Assembly: GCA_007449985.2 (NCBI GenBank)
Contig: VIIQ02000192.1
Coordinates: 1 to 64,000, forward strand
Direction of reading: 5' to 3'
Origin: Desmodesmus armatus
Taxonomy: Eukaryota; Chlorophyta; Chlorophyceae; Sphaeropleales; Scenedesmaceae
DNA length: 64,000 bases
Numbering within the stretch: the stretch's first letter is position 1; every line of letters begins with the position of its first letter. Position numbers and translations under genes: made by a program. Positions 1 to 11,500 of the stretch are shown one piece after another. Under the pieces are notes generated by a model. It did not search any database and was not told the origin of the DNA. It saw only the letters and a program-made list of their open reading frames with translations.

Positions 1-2565
1 GTCCGGTGCCAAGCAGCCTCCCAGTGGCGGACCCGGAAACACTGCTGCAATATGCAGTGGCTAGTCTGAGCTTGGCTAATGAATGCATCAGCAGAACACA
101 GTTGGCAACTTTATGATGTGATGTAAGCTACTGGTGTACAATAATTCATATTGTGCAATACCCTGTCAATGAAGTGATGCTGCTGCACATAGGTGAAGGA
201 TGCAGCCCAGACTGTGGCTTCAAGCATAGGTAAGGATGCGGCCCAGGCAGTGCTCATCACAAGCAAATCAAACCAGAGCAAATGCAGCTGCAAATAGTTG
301 CCATCTTTGTGTGTTCCCAGTGTCTCCACAGGAAATCTTGCTACCTCCCCGGTTCCGGGCACTGTCTCACAAATAGTTGCCACATCATGATGATCAGCAC
401 AGTTGCCACAGCAGCGTCGGAGTTGAACACTGCCTTTGCTAATATGCTGTTATTGTAAACTTGGTTGCTTATTGTCCACACGCCGGCAGGGTATTGTATA
501 TCATTTCATAACCTGCGAATCCTGACGCGTCCCCCTCCTCCCGCACGCACTTTCGGAACATGTCGCGGCCCGCGCTGGCAGGTACAGGCGTCCGTGCAAT
601 GACAGGCATCTGAGAAGATGTCTGCGCTCAAATTAAGGCGTACGCAGGGATAATTGTTGACTGAGGGCACTACGGCCATTATACAGCCTTGCAGCACTCC
701 TCCTGTGTGCGCCAACGCTGACAGGTACAACGAGGCGTACGCCGACAGGTACATGCTGCAAAGAGCTTCTGACTTGCATCATGTGCGCAAGTTAAGCTGG
801 CATGTTGCATTGCACAACAGTGCGCAGCTGGACTGGCAGCTTGCATAGGATAACAACGCTGTTAGGCTAGTGGGCTGGCTGCTGGCGCCTGAATGTGCCA
901 CGCATTCAACTGCCGCAGCAACGATTGCTCCGCAGCCTTGCCTGAATGCAGCCATGCTGGGGGCGGACTTGCTGCAGGTAGAGCCTTCGCTCATGGTGCA
1001 GGCATTGTAACACCGGAACGGCCCAACAGGTGGAACAGAATCAGGAAGAGCTTTGAAGGGGATCTAGGTTTGCGCTCGCTGGCCTCTCTTTGGCATGGGT
1101 CCTCTGCATACTTACACCTTACTAAAGCAGGAACCTCCTGAGACCTTTGATGTCCGACAAAGGGCCTGGGCCAGCAGGTACTGCCTTTACAGCGTCAAAG
1201 GGGTCAGACATCACACAATGAAAGTGCATTGCTGCCGCCATGCAACTTGAAGGAAGACTGATCGCCGCCCAAACCACGCCACAAGCCGTGTCCTGAGCCT
1301 AGCAGAACCCGTGTATCAAATAAGCGCGAGGCATTGTACGACAATAATTGTCCTGACGATCAACAATACACTGTGTGCTGATGAATCACACGTTGTGTGA
1401 CAACAAGCAACATGCTGCAAAAGCCATCAGGCTGCACAAGGGCCGCCGGGGACTTGATCTGTACACAAGTTCACCCTATTATCATCAGTAAATGATACAA
1501 TCAAAACAACTTAACCACACTACAAAGCATCCAACCAGCACAACAGTGTGCACTGAGTTCATCCGTGCACAGCCACTTGACAAGCCAGTCACGGCAGTGC
1601 AGCGGAACTGCAATGGGAACTGCATGTGCAGCGCGCGCGCCCATATCACATGCAAATAGGCATGCTTCGGCTGTTGTGTGTGTGGCCAGCTGGTGGGGGT
1701 CCGCCCCCCTTCTCCTTACCAAATAAAAGAGGCATGCAGCGAGCACAAATGGTGCTCACCGTATGTGCCAGGTGCCGCTGCTGTGCGGAGTTTGCAACCG
1801 CTGTGCAACACAAAACTGCAACACATATCAGCACAACAACAAGAACCCTGTGTGGGATGCTGTCTTGATAAGCTTATAGCCTGTAGTACAGCAGCATCTG
1901 CTCTCATAACAAGCATGCACTGCATAGCAGTAGGCTCATGCTGTGCCTTTTTACCTGTACAGTTGCTGCACAGGGTCTATAACACTGCCGTGCAACACAA
2001 GCAACACCAGCACCCTAGGTGCACATACTCCTCACAGGGTCACCAGTGGTGCACACCACTGGCCCAACCAGATATTGACAGTGAATTGGTGTGCACCGGC
2101 TGTCATCCAAAGATTGGTTTTTGGGTGGCCCCCAGCCCTCAACCCAACCACAATACCTGAGGCAGCCTGCCAAGGAGATGCCTGCGGCTGAGCGCAAACG
2201 ATAGACACCCCACCCCTCATGCCAAATCACAGAGCCAGCGGCAAAGTGCTGGGCAGATGACGCTGACAAGTGAGACGCTGAACACTGCTGACGTGAACCC
2301 CCCGGTGCCAGGCAGTCACACCAAACACCTCAGGATTGGTTCAAATTTAAATATCTACAATAGGTGCTGCAAAGGACGCCGCGGCCCGCCACACACCATC
2401 ACACATTCTGCGAGCGTGTGGACGTGCACACTTCATGACGCTGATGCGGTTGCACCCTGTCAGGCCTCTTGGGATTGGGTTGACGCAGCGCAAATCGTGC
2501 GATGTAGGTTACTTGCCGCTCCTGAAAGTGATCCACTGCTGCTGCATCCTTGTGATCTGACCAGG
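1..2565. other. left-end region, no gene recognised
   Basis: No open frame in this stretch shows a recognisable domain, a signal peptide or a convincing exon chain on either strand. The short open frames overlap each other on both strands and look random. It lies 3' of the metallopeptidase gene and may contain its 3' UTR and old repeats. Confidence 0.4.
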
Positions 2566-2838
2566 GGTGAATGAATCCATGCAACTGTCATCACTGTAGT
2601 CCTACAGACACATCAAGCACATCGGACAGCACAGCAGCAGCAAGAGGGGTGGATGAATCCATGCATTGTCATCACGTAGTCCTACAGACACATCAAGCAC
2701 ATCGCACAGCACAGCACAGCACAGCAGCAGAAAGAGGTGAATGAATCCATGCAATTGTCATCACTGTAGTCCTACAGACAGAAACAGACACATCAAGCAC
2801 ATCGCACACACAGCACAGCACAGCTCAGCAGCAGAAAG
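2566..2838. repeat. three-unit tandem repeat, about 85 bp
   Basis: A unit containing ATGAATCCATGCA, TGTCATCAC, GTAGTCCTACAGACACATC and a CAGCACAGCA tail occurs three times in a row, starting near 2566, 2650 and 2736. The copies differ by small indels and the third has an extra AGAAACAGACAC stretch. It lies just past the 3' end of the metallopeptidase gene on the minus strand. Confidence 0.85.
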
Positions 2839-4014
2839 AGCAATCGTGGCGGCCACCAGAAAAAATGTGCCTGAATTCCAGGGGTGTCGACACCTGCCAC
2901 AGCCCATGCAGCGTGTTATACAACGATTCATACGCATTGACAAAACCCCAGCAGCTTTTGTCATCAATGCGGTTGTACATGATCCAGTCTGAGTATCTCC
3001 ACATGATACAGAACAGGGCAGGGTAGGGAACTTGCGGCCAAAGTGTGGTTTGCAACCACCAAAACTCACCATGAAGTTGGTGATGGGATCCAAACCTGGG
3101 AATCGCCAGCCAGTGCAAGTGTCTTGCCCCGTGGGGCAACCTTCCGCAGGACGGCGCTGGGCAGCTGTGCAGCACAGCACAGCACGGCGTCGTGCAGCAC
3201 AGCACAGCACAGGACAGCAGCAAACGTATACGATTGGTGCAACAGGTTTGTCTGTTTCTTCGTTACTGCGATGCATGCATCGGTCACACATCGGTGAAGC
3301 TGCACGACCCAAGCAGCAGGAGCTTTTGCAACAGAAACAAAACCAGGTGGCATATGGCATGTCGAGGGGCATCTCGGGAGGTAGCGCCAAGTGGGGTGAA
3401 ATGTTGGAAACACTCAAAAAGCTGAGTGGTACCATGTAACAGTAACAGTAACAGTAACAGTAAGTACCTGAACCTGTAACAGTAACAGTAACAGTCACTC
3501 ACGTGTGTCACTGACACCGTCACCACCTATGGCACTGGAACTGCATCCACCCTGGAACGTGTGCATTAGTCCTAGCCAGTGGCCGACTTCATGAACAAGA
3601 GTTCACCTGCAAAACCAACACACCAGCTGTTTGTGTTGTTGCAGCAGCAGCAATGGCGCCAGGCGGACAGTGTTGAGCAGCTCTAACTGGCTTGACAGTG
3701 CTGGCTAGATCAGCTTTTGCCTGCACACAGACTTGTACCAATATTTGCATGGCAGGCGGCGACCAAGCTGAGGTCATCACTTCGTCCACTACAGCGGACA
3801 CTTCACCCAACTGAGTGCTTGGCATGGCGGCTGTAGCTGACATATCTGCCCCTCTTGGGCCCAGCAGGAACTGCAGTGAATGTCAAAAACCCCTCAGCAT
3901 AATCAGCTGTCAGCACACTTACCCAATTGTATGGTTGTGCAGTACCCCCAGGCATGCTTTCGGTCAGGATGACAACACCATCACCCTTGCTGGTGCCACT
4001 ACTTCCTGCAGATT

Positions 4015-4056
<42 letters not shown>

Positions 4057-5545
4057 CAGCAGCAGCAGCACCAAAGCAGTGACAGCAAAGCAAACACAGG
4101 TGGTTATTGGATGTCACACGAATTGCTTGAAGCACTGACGTGCAACGCACTACATAACATGTACACAAGTGCCACACTATCTGTAGTACATACTTTTCGG
4201 GGGGAAAACCAAACACAAAGCTGTAGGCTCACTTGAAGGGAAAGTGGCCAGCCAAGCAGGCCGCCCGTCAACCCAGTGGAGTAGATGTTCAGGTGTTGCG
4301 CTGTGCCCCTCCTGAGAGCGAGCTTCATATCTCGCTCATGCCTTGAGTCGATACCCAGGTTGCCCAGTTGTTGTTGGCTGTCCTGGTCGTCTCCACCAGC
4401 TGAAACGAAAGCCAGCTGATACAAAAGCGGCATTCAGGCCGCCATCTGATCTTGAATCATTGTGTCAGGTATGTTGCCGATCGCGCCTGTGCCTGTCTTG
4501 GGAGGCGTGGAGTAGGTTAGGATGACTGTGGGGCTTGTGTTCATTGCTTCAATGGGACCGAGGGCCGCCATTGTGCGTGCGACTTGGGCATCGATTCGGA
4601 TGATCTCGGATTGGGAGAGGACGGGAGTGGGCAACTGTGGGGGCACGAGGGGCAGGGGTGGGGGCGGCAACAGCAGCAGTAGCAGCAGGATCAGGCAGGG
4701 AACAGGCATTGGAGGGTGGAATGGCTGGCATGGGCTCTTGAGCCTTGTAGCACTGCTTCAAGTGACTTATTGCTCAATTGGGCTGGTTTATTTTGAAGCA
4801 GTGCGGCAGACAAGGGCATGTGAAGGACTTTGGGACACTGCAGGCAGCCCCCTCAGGCCTGCAGATTTGCAACTACTGTTACTGTTACTGTTTACATGGT
4901 TCAGGCAGAGCCTGAACACCCCGTAGGGAGCCAACGAGGCTCATGGGGCAACTACAGTGGTCGATCCCTGCCAGCTGGTAGACCATCGCTGCCGAGCAGC
5001 ACACTGCAAATGTTTTTCTGCCATGCCATAGTGTTTGCTGTGCTATGCTGTGCTGTGCTGCACCGTCAATCGTGTCAGCATGTTGGCATGCAAGTGAGAC
5101 AGACCCCCTACCTGACCTCCAGGGGTCAGAGCAGCATCTGTGACATCAGCTGAAAACGAGCTGATGTCTCTGCTTACCGATAGTAACCCGAAGGTGTTCG
5201 TCCAACCCTTGCAGGGTCCCATAAAAGCGGTCCTGGCACATTGAGAGGACCCTGTACAGTAAGGTCACTGCTGGTACCGACCACTGCTGTTGGCTCTGCT
5301 TCCGTGGCTGCTGCTGTTGCAGACGCATCAACAGCAACTGGATCAGTGACTTCAAGCATCTCGTTGTCAGTCGGAGGTACTGCTGCCGATCTGGGGTCCA
5401 CTACTGCAGTCGCTGCTGTCTGTGGTGGATCCATCAGAGGCACTTGCTGCTCAACGACAGGCTGTTCCAGCTGATCCTGTGCAGTTATAGCTATCGTACA
5501 TAGACATGCAAGTAATACAAGCAGCAGAGGTCGTGCAGGGCGCAT
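2761..5545 (-). CDS. pappalysin-like (M43) metallopeptidase, frame-broken
   Basis: Secreted zinc metallopeptidase of the M43 (pappalysin/cytophagalysin) family. The ATG at 5545 opens a typical signal peptide ([19 protein letters not shown]) and a propeptide, with a donor at 5178. Conserved blocks follow in family order: [11 protein letters not shown] near 4470-4440, TTRTANNNW near 4375, [10 protein letters not shown] then [15 protein letters not shown] near 4320-4250, [14 protein letters not shown] near 3980, the zinc site [14 protein letters not shown] at 3596-3555 (HExxHxxGxxH intact), GGDGVSDT, then GCPTGQDTC and [11 protein letters not shown] near 3140-3072. The last part, to about 2761, is uncertain. 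The frame changes by one base at several places inside conserved blocks (after QDQMA, around SAGF, after GLLGW, before the zinc site), so it is either a recent pseudogene or an unpolished sequence. A CTG run lies just before the exon carrying GDGVVIL. In this family the enzyme hydrolyses extracellular proteins; the substrate here is unknown. Confidence 0.85.
4015..4070. repeat. GCA/CTG microsatellite
   Basis: About 13 uninterrupted GCA units plus flanking impure ones. On the minus strand this is a CTG run directly before the CTGCAG acceptor of a metallopeptidase exon, so it probably acts as an unusual acceptor tract rather than as coding polyleucine. Confidence 0.85.
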
Positions 5546-6850
5546 GGTGATGATGATGACGAGCAGCTTCTGCGATCTTCAGCAACAGAAGCCGGGCCGG
5601 GGTTCGTATCGAAATGAACAGCAAGTTTGCAATGCCAGGACATTCGATATAGAAACTATCCGTAATGCGCGAATGTTTAGCGTCAAGGTCGTATCAGACT
5701 CGTAGTGGTACATAACATTGTTATTCAGCTGCAGGTACCACCCCCCGCTGCCCAGTGCATGCATATGCAGGTGCGATGCCTGCTGATGGTTGATGCACGC
5801 TAAAGTTCAACCACAAATACTTCAGTACCTTCATCTTTGACAGCGTCAACATGCGCCACCAGCCTAGAGGCACCCCAAGACATATCTGGTACCGTATCTG
5901 AGTTTCTTCACAGTCACCAGCAGTCCCCGCCAACCCTTGCAAAACCTCCTGGCGACACAATTCAATTTATGTGGTGGCAGAAAACCACTCAATCTCATTG
6001 TGTCACAAACAGAAACAGACACAGACACACCCACATTGCCGTCCTCAAAACTGCTGTGTAGCTGCTAGCTCCGCTCGGCTGCTACCAACGCTGCTGCTGC
6101 TGCTGCTGCTGGTGGTGGGCTGCTGCTGCTGCCTGAGTCGTCCCTGTCTGCAGCTAAACAAACATCAACATGCATCACATCAGAAACACCCCAGCTGTGT
6201 TGCACATGGCCGTCAATGAACCCCAGGCCCTGAGGGTCATTGGGGGGGGGGGGGGCTGAAGAAGCGGAAGTCACAGAGAGTTGCCTGGTGGTGGTCTGAT
6301 GTGTCAGGCATGTGCGGTGTCGACTCACACGGTTGCCAAAGATAAATGGCAGGGGCAGGGGGGGTGGACACAGCCAAGGGACACATATGACTGTGGAATG
6401 CTGGTAAGGCTGGTTGCACTGCTGCACTGGGCCATTGTTGGTGCAGTTGAATTGAAATAAATAATACTAAATCACCAAACCATGGGCCCTGTGACAGTTG
6501 GGACCAGGTTTTTTTTTGCTGCAGCTGAAATGGCCTCTCTTGTGTCAGTGTGTGCCACCTGCAGGGTGGTGGACCATTTCATCACATGTGTAGGGGCCAT
6601 GACTTATGCAGCTCAGAGGGCTTTGGGTTTGCATCTGTTCTTGTTTACATGGCATAATGCTGCTGGTTGTGCAGTGCAGTCATGCAGGGAGCAGTAATGG
6701 CAAACTTCGTGAGTGAGTGATAATGTGACCTTGTAAGTTGACCCTTATGGATCTCTGGACGAAAACTATTGCCAACATCCACGAGTTGTTACTTTAATGC
6801 TGCACTGCAGCTACTGATCAGTGCGCTACATCAACCCCACAGTACACGCT
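5546..6850. other. upstream region of metallopeptidase, no gene
   Basis: Lies 5' of the metallopeptidase start. It contains a short CTG run near 6088-6110 and a G13 run near 6241-6253. I see no domain or exon chain on either strand. Confidence 0.4.
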
Positions 6851-7600
6851 GATTCACGCTTGCCACGCTGACCCCGCATGCTTGCCCATACCACACAACA
6901 TCTCATGTGCCCAGTCGACTGAACTTGCACACCCTCCGGACAATCCACCAGACCAGCACCGTGCTGTTGCCAACGGTGTTGTCACGGTGACAACACAATA
7001 CCCACCATGCACGACACAACACTGTGAAGGCCACCGGCGCTTGGGCCCAGCACAATACTGCACGCCTTGCCCAACACAACACGCTTTGAGGGCGAGCCAA
7101 TGCCACTCAGTGGCAGCTGGTCTTATCATCACAACACAGCCTAGCCTAGCCTGCCCAGCACACCACTGCCCACCCTCCCTAACACAGCCCACCCTGCCCA
7201 CCCACCCTACCTTGTCTATGACGCGACCTGCCCACCCACCCAGACACACAACTTGGCCGTAGCAGCCCACCCTCCCCAGCATAACACCTGTGTACGCTAT
7301 GGGCCACCCTGCCCAACACAACACAACCCACCTTGAAGGCAATGCGAGGCCGCTCCCTAGCAGGTGGCCTCAGGCTGGGCCAGCACAACATAGCTCACAC
7401 TTCCCAACACTACCCAACACAGCCCACCTTGGCGAACCGTTGTTCACACTCTGAAGGCGAGCCAAGGCCACATGGTGCCGGTGGCCTGCCTCGCACAACA
7501 CGGACTTGCACAACATCCTGAGCAGCTCGGACGCTTTGCATACCTTGTGCAGCTTGTGTAAAACGACATGGGTACTACCCACGGACCGTCCAGTGTTGCT
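6850..7600. repeat. degenerate CCCAACACAACAC-rich repeat region
   Basis: The stretch is dominated by variants of CCCAACACAACACA and CCCACCCACC. A longer motif with GAAGGCGAGCCAAGGCC or close variants recurs near 7090, 7335 and 7455, which suggests an old tandem array of roughly 150-250 bp units. The many overlapping ORFs here are a by-product of the biased composition. Confidence 0.55.
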
Positions 7601-8527
7601 CTAGTAAAATGACTGGGTAGTGGTCAACACTGAGCCGGGTCCAATCCCCCCCCCCCCCCACCAAAAGTCAAAAGTGCATATGTTGAGGGTGGTATGGATG
7701 AGAGACAAACACAGCCCGCATGCATTCAGGGGTCGCGATCCAGGTGGGATTTCACTCCCGCCAAACAAAGTAGCACAGTCAGTGGCCCACTTCCATCAGA
7801 TGGATTTGGTTGGTTGAAATCCTGCAACCGTTGGCATGGGTGTGCATGGGCAGGGGCCACTAAAACCCCTAGCAGTGGGTACTCCACTCAAACACACATC
7901 TCAACAAGTTGGGCGGCACCCAACTCCCACAACGCAAGCCCCTTCTATGCTAGCGCTTCACCAAATAAACAACACTAAGTGCACTGATTGCACTTAGAGA
8001 TCGCATTGACCGTGCTAGCCACATCATCACACGCCCCACAAGCGACTTATCACCAAGACCCCCCCCCCCCCCGAAAAAAACGCGCACCTTCAAACCACAA
8101 CAACCACACAAAGCATGGATTGCCAAGAACTCGGATGTGCCAAAGCAGTACGGCTGCCTTGCTGTGATGCCACAACCTAGAGAGGGGATTGTTTGTAAAC
8201 TGCCCACAACATCTAAAATCGACAACTAGTCAAGGCATGGTAGGCATCCTTGTTGACCGTGATTCTCTCAACCTGTTCTGACTTCATAAGTCTGGGGCCA
8301 GTGTTGCACAAAGTGCAACATGCGAGAACCCCAAAACCACCAAAAGCAAGATGCTAATCACCGTGATCGACCCTCTCCGTGGCTGCATGGCGTAGCCGGC
8401 TTGCAACACACATCCTCGGAAAAAGAACACAGACTCACCACCTACAACAACATGTTGTAGTTAAAAAAAATCAGCACCCATCATCTCAGACTACATGGTG
8501 CAGTCTCAACTTAGTGGTGAGGGTGCA
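7600..8527. other. 3' flank of secreted-protein gene, no gene
   Basis: Contains C13-C14 runs near 7649 and 8061. Short peptide-like stretches around 7950-8230 could be the remains of a mobile element, but no family is recognisable. Confidence 0.35.
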
Positions 8528-11500
8528 TCAGTGCAACGTGAGCTTGGTGATGTGCGTGTCCCAGTTCACCCCCCTTGAACGGACTCCACCACATGTGCCA
8601 TCTGCATTCCACTCTTCGACAGTGCATGTGTTGCCCACATACTCTGCCGCAATCCAAAACGCACCACTCTCGTCAATGTCAGCAGCGGAGTTGTACCCAA
8701 CAGCACCAGGGGGGAAGTCGTAGCCTTGGGCACAGTCCAGGGGGCCGATCCCACGGGTGACGATTGTCAGCTGCTGGAGGCGATCATTGGAGAGGACTGC
8801 AAAGCAGGGGCTTGGGTAGTACTCAGGACCAATGAGGGTGAAGGACACCACACCATCACCACCAGGGCGCACAGCCATGTAGGGGGCGGCGAGGCTGTTG
8901 CCAGTGCCTGGCGGACGCAGGACACCCCCACTCAGAGCCCAAGTGGGCTTTGTGGGGGTCTATGACTGCCCAAGCAACGCCTGCGGTAGCTGCAGACAGA
9001 GGGGGCAAGGCTGTGGTCCAAGAACAGTAGAGCTTGTCGTTCCACAAAGCGCAGGGAACCCATCTGGCCATAGCCAGGCGATAACTCGTGTGGGGTCGTG
9101 ACGTCATTTGCACGACACCCCACGGGATGTCTCCGGGCTTCTGTGTCACGTTCCTTGGTATGCGATAATAAAGTCCAGGCGGGTGCGTGGCACAATCTGG
9201 TCCAACGTGACCCTTGCGTGCTGAGTCGCGAGTGTTTTGGTGCCGCGCAGCTTGTAAACCAGCAGGTCCCTTACCCACTCCGTTTCCACTCGGGGGTCTG
9301 TCGCGATCAGGTAGTTATTGGGCGTGCTGCTGTGCCCGTACTGCCGTGCTGGCTGCAAAGCGAGCGCACTCTGGTTGGCTGGCAAATTGGTGTCCTTGGC
9401 GGGAGCGAGGGCGGTATTCGCCTTTGCATCACCACGCAAGAGAGCCACCTTGTCCACGCATACACGTTGGCTCCAACGAAAAGATCGTCGCCGACGGCGT
9501 CGGAGCTGAAGCCATACACGTCAGTTGCGATGACAAGCGCGTGTTTCCAAACCGCGATCTGCGGGTCCACCGGTCCGCACACTCGGCCACTCGGGCAGTC
9601 GAAGTTGGGGGTGCCCTCGGTGCCGTTGTTGCTTGCTGGCAGGCGGTACAACTTCCATGAACCTGCAAAACAGTTACAGTTTGAGACATGTTGATGCATG
9701 TAGAAAGAGGGAGGAGGGGGGGGGGCAGGGGGAGGGAGGAGGGAGGGAAGGGCGGAGGAGGGATGGAGGGAGGGATGGAGGGATGCCACCTTAGTCGGGG
9801 TCCACCTTAGTCTTCTTTACCCCTTTGCATCTGCTGATCTGGCTGATTTGGGTGTCACAAGCAAAACAGTGTGGTCTGCTCTGGCTAGCATGTATTGGCA
9901 TGCCCCCAGGACCGTGAAGGACGCGTTGCTTTGTGCGCAACTTTCATCAGTACCCGTGGCGTCAAACAGGGTAACCCCTTGTCCCCTCTTCTCTTTGGAT
10001 TGTTTATAGACCGTTTCGAGAACTGGCTTGAGGAGCGTATACCTGGCGTTGGTGTCCAACTGGGCGCCCAACTAGTGCGGGTCCTATTATAAAAGGAGGG
10101 AAGGGAGATGGAACTGCCGCTGCATATGCTGCCACTGTGCTGTCATTCCCTCATTACTGGATACTTTCACCACATAGTGGTACTCTCCAGACCTAGTAAC
10201 CTGCCGAAGCCGAAGCTTGGTATCACCACGCGTGAAGGGTAAACCACCGAAACCCCTTCACCACTGCGAGCCGCTACAAGGGTGGGCGGACATCACAGCC
10301 TTATACCCAGGGGATTTGACATTGCTGGCTACCTCCCCTAAGGAACTCAAAGCACTGCTTGATGCTTTGCGTGAGTTAGTGCCTTGAATAGCCTTGAGGT
10401 GAATGAATTGCCAACTGTGCTATTGTGGTTTCTGGGCGCACCGCCCCCCGGCAAGGGGTTGATATCCCACAGGGAGGTTGGGTGTACGCAGAACAACCAA
10501 TCCCAATAGTGCCCGAATCCGCTATTCAGGAATTGTGTTCCACCAGACCAAGGTGTGTCTGCTTGTGTGTCAGCCCTGCAGTCCGCCGGGATTCGAGGCA
10601 TGTGGGGGACGTTGTGCAATTGTGGTGCGAAAGATATCCGTAGTGTGGAGGTCCAAGCACAACTGTTCGACGCCCTTGTGGCACCTGTCCTTGGTTACTC
10701 CTCGGAAGTGTGGGCACCCATGTTGTTGCAAAGGGGTGCTACCCCTGAGGCATGCATGGACAATGACCTGCACTGAGTACAAAACTTGTTTCTGTGTCAA
10801 GTGTTAGGAGGCCTCAAGCGCAGCACATCCCGGCAGCTTATGCTCCGGGAGGTTGGTTGTGCCCCTTTGGTGCGAGCCTGGTTTCAATTTGCACTGCAGG
10901 GTCAAGGACCCTGTGGAACCGCATGTCTTGACTGCCATCAGACAACCTGCTTGGCACGGCATGCGGGACAATGTCGCCTTGGTTGGATCTGCATCAGGCT
11001 GGTACCACGATTTCTCGCAGCTGGTTGAGCGAGTGGGATGTATGCCACAGGATGGTTTGGTACGCGATGGTGATTTCGGCTACCTACCTCCCGGTACCCG
11101 TGGCATCGCATGCCTTTGATAGTTGGTTTCATGGCTGTTGGGGTGGTTTACTGGAGTCCCCACGCTCTGCACCATCTGATAAAGTGTCTTGCTGCAAGTA
11201 CCCACAGTAAATTGCATAGCAAGGTGGGCCCGTGGAGGACCTTCTCCCCCTTCTAGACCGCGGCCAGTGGCAGAATCACCCCGCCTATGTCCATTGGCCC
11301 GCTAGGATTTCTCGCAACAAGGTTACGCTCCTTGGCATGTTTCCGTTTGGCTGCGGATGCAGGAAGTGGAGACTTGGAAGTGGGAATACCAAGACATTGA
11401 TGGGGTCGTTGTGCGCGCCCCTTTCCGCGGTCGGAGCGTATGTGCAAACTGTGTGATGCAGGGGTTGGAGATGAGTTACACATGATTGCTGAATGCAGTG

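Noticed and set aside
2761..3498. Reading the 245-codon frame as a single protein
   Set aside because: Only the [20 protein letters not shown] block is protease sequence. The rest passes through introns, as the GT donor after ITNFM at about 3072 shows.
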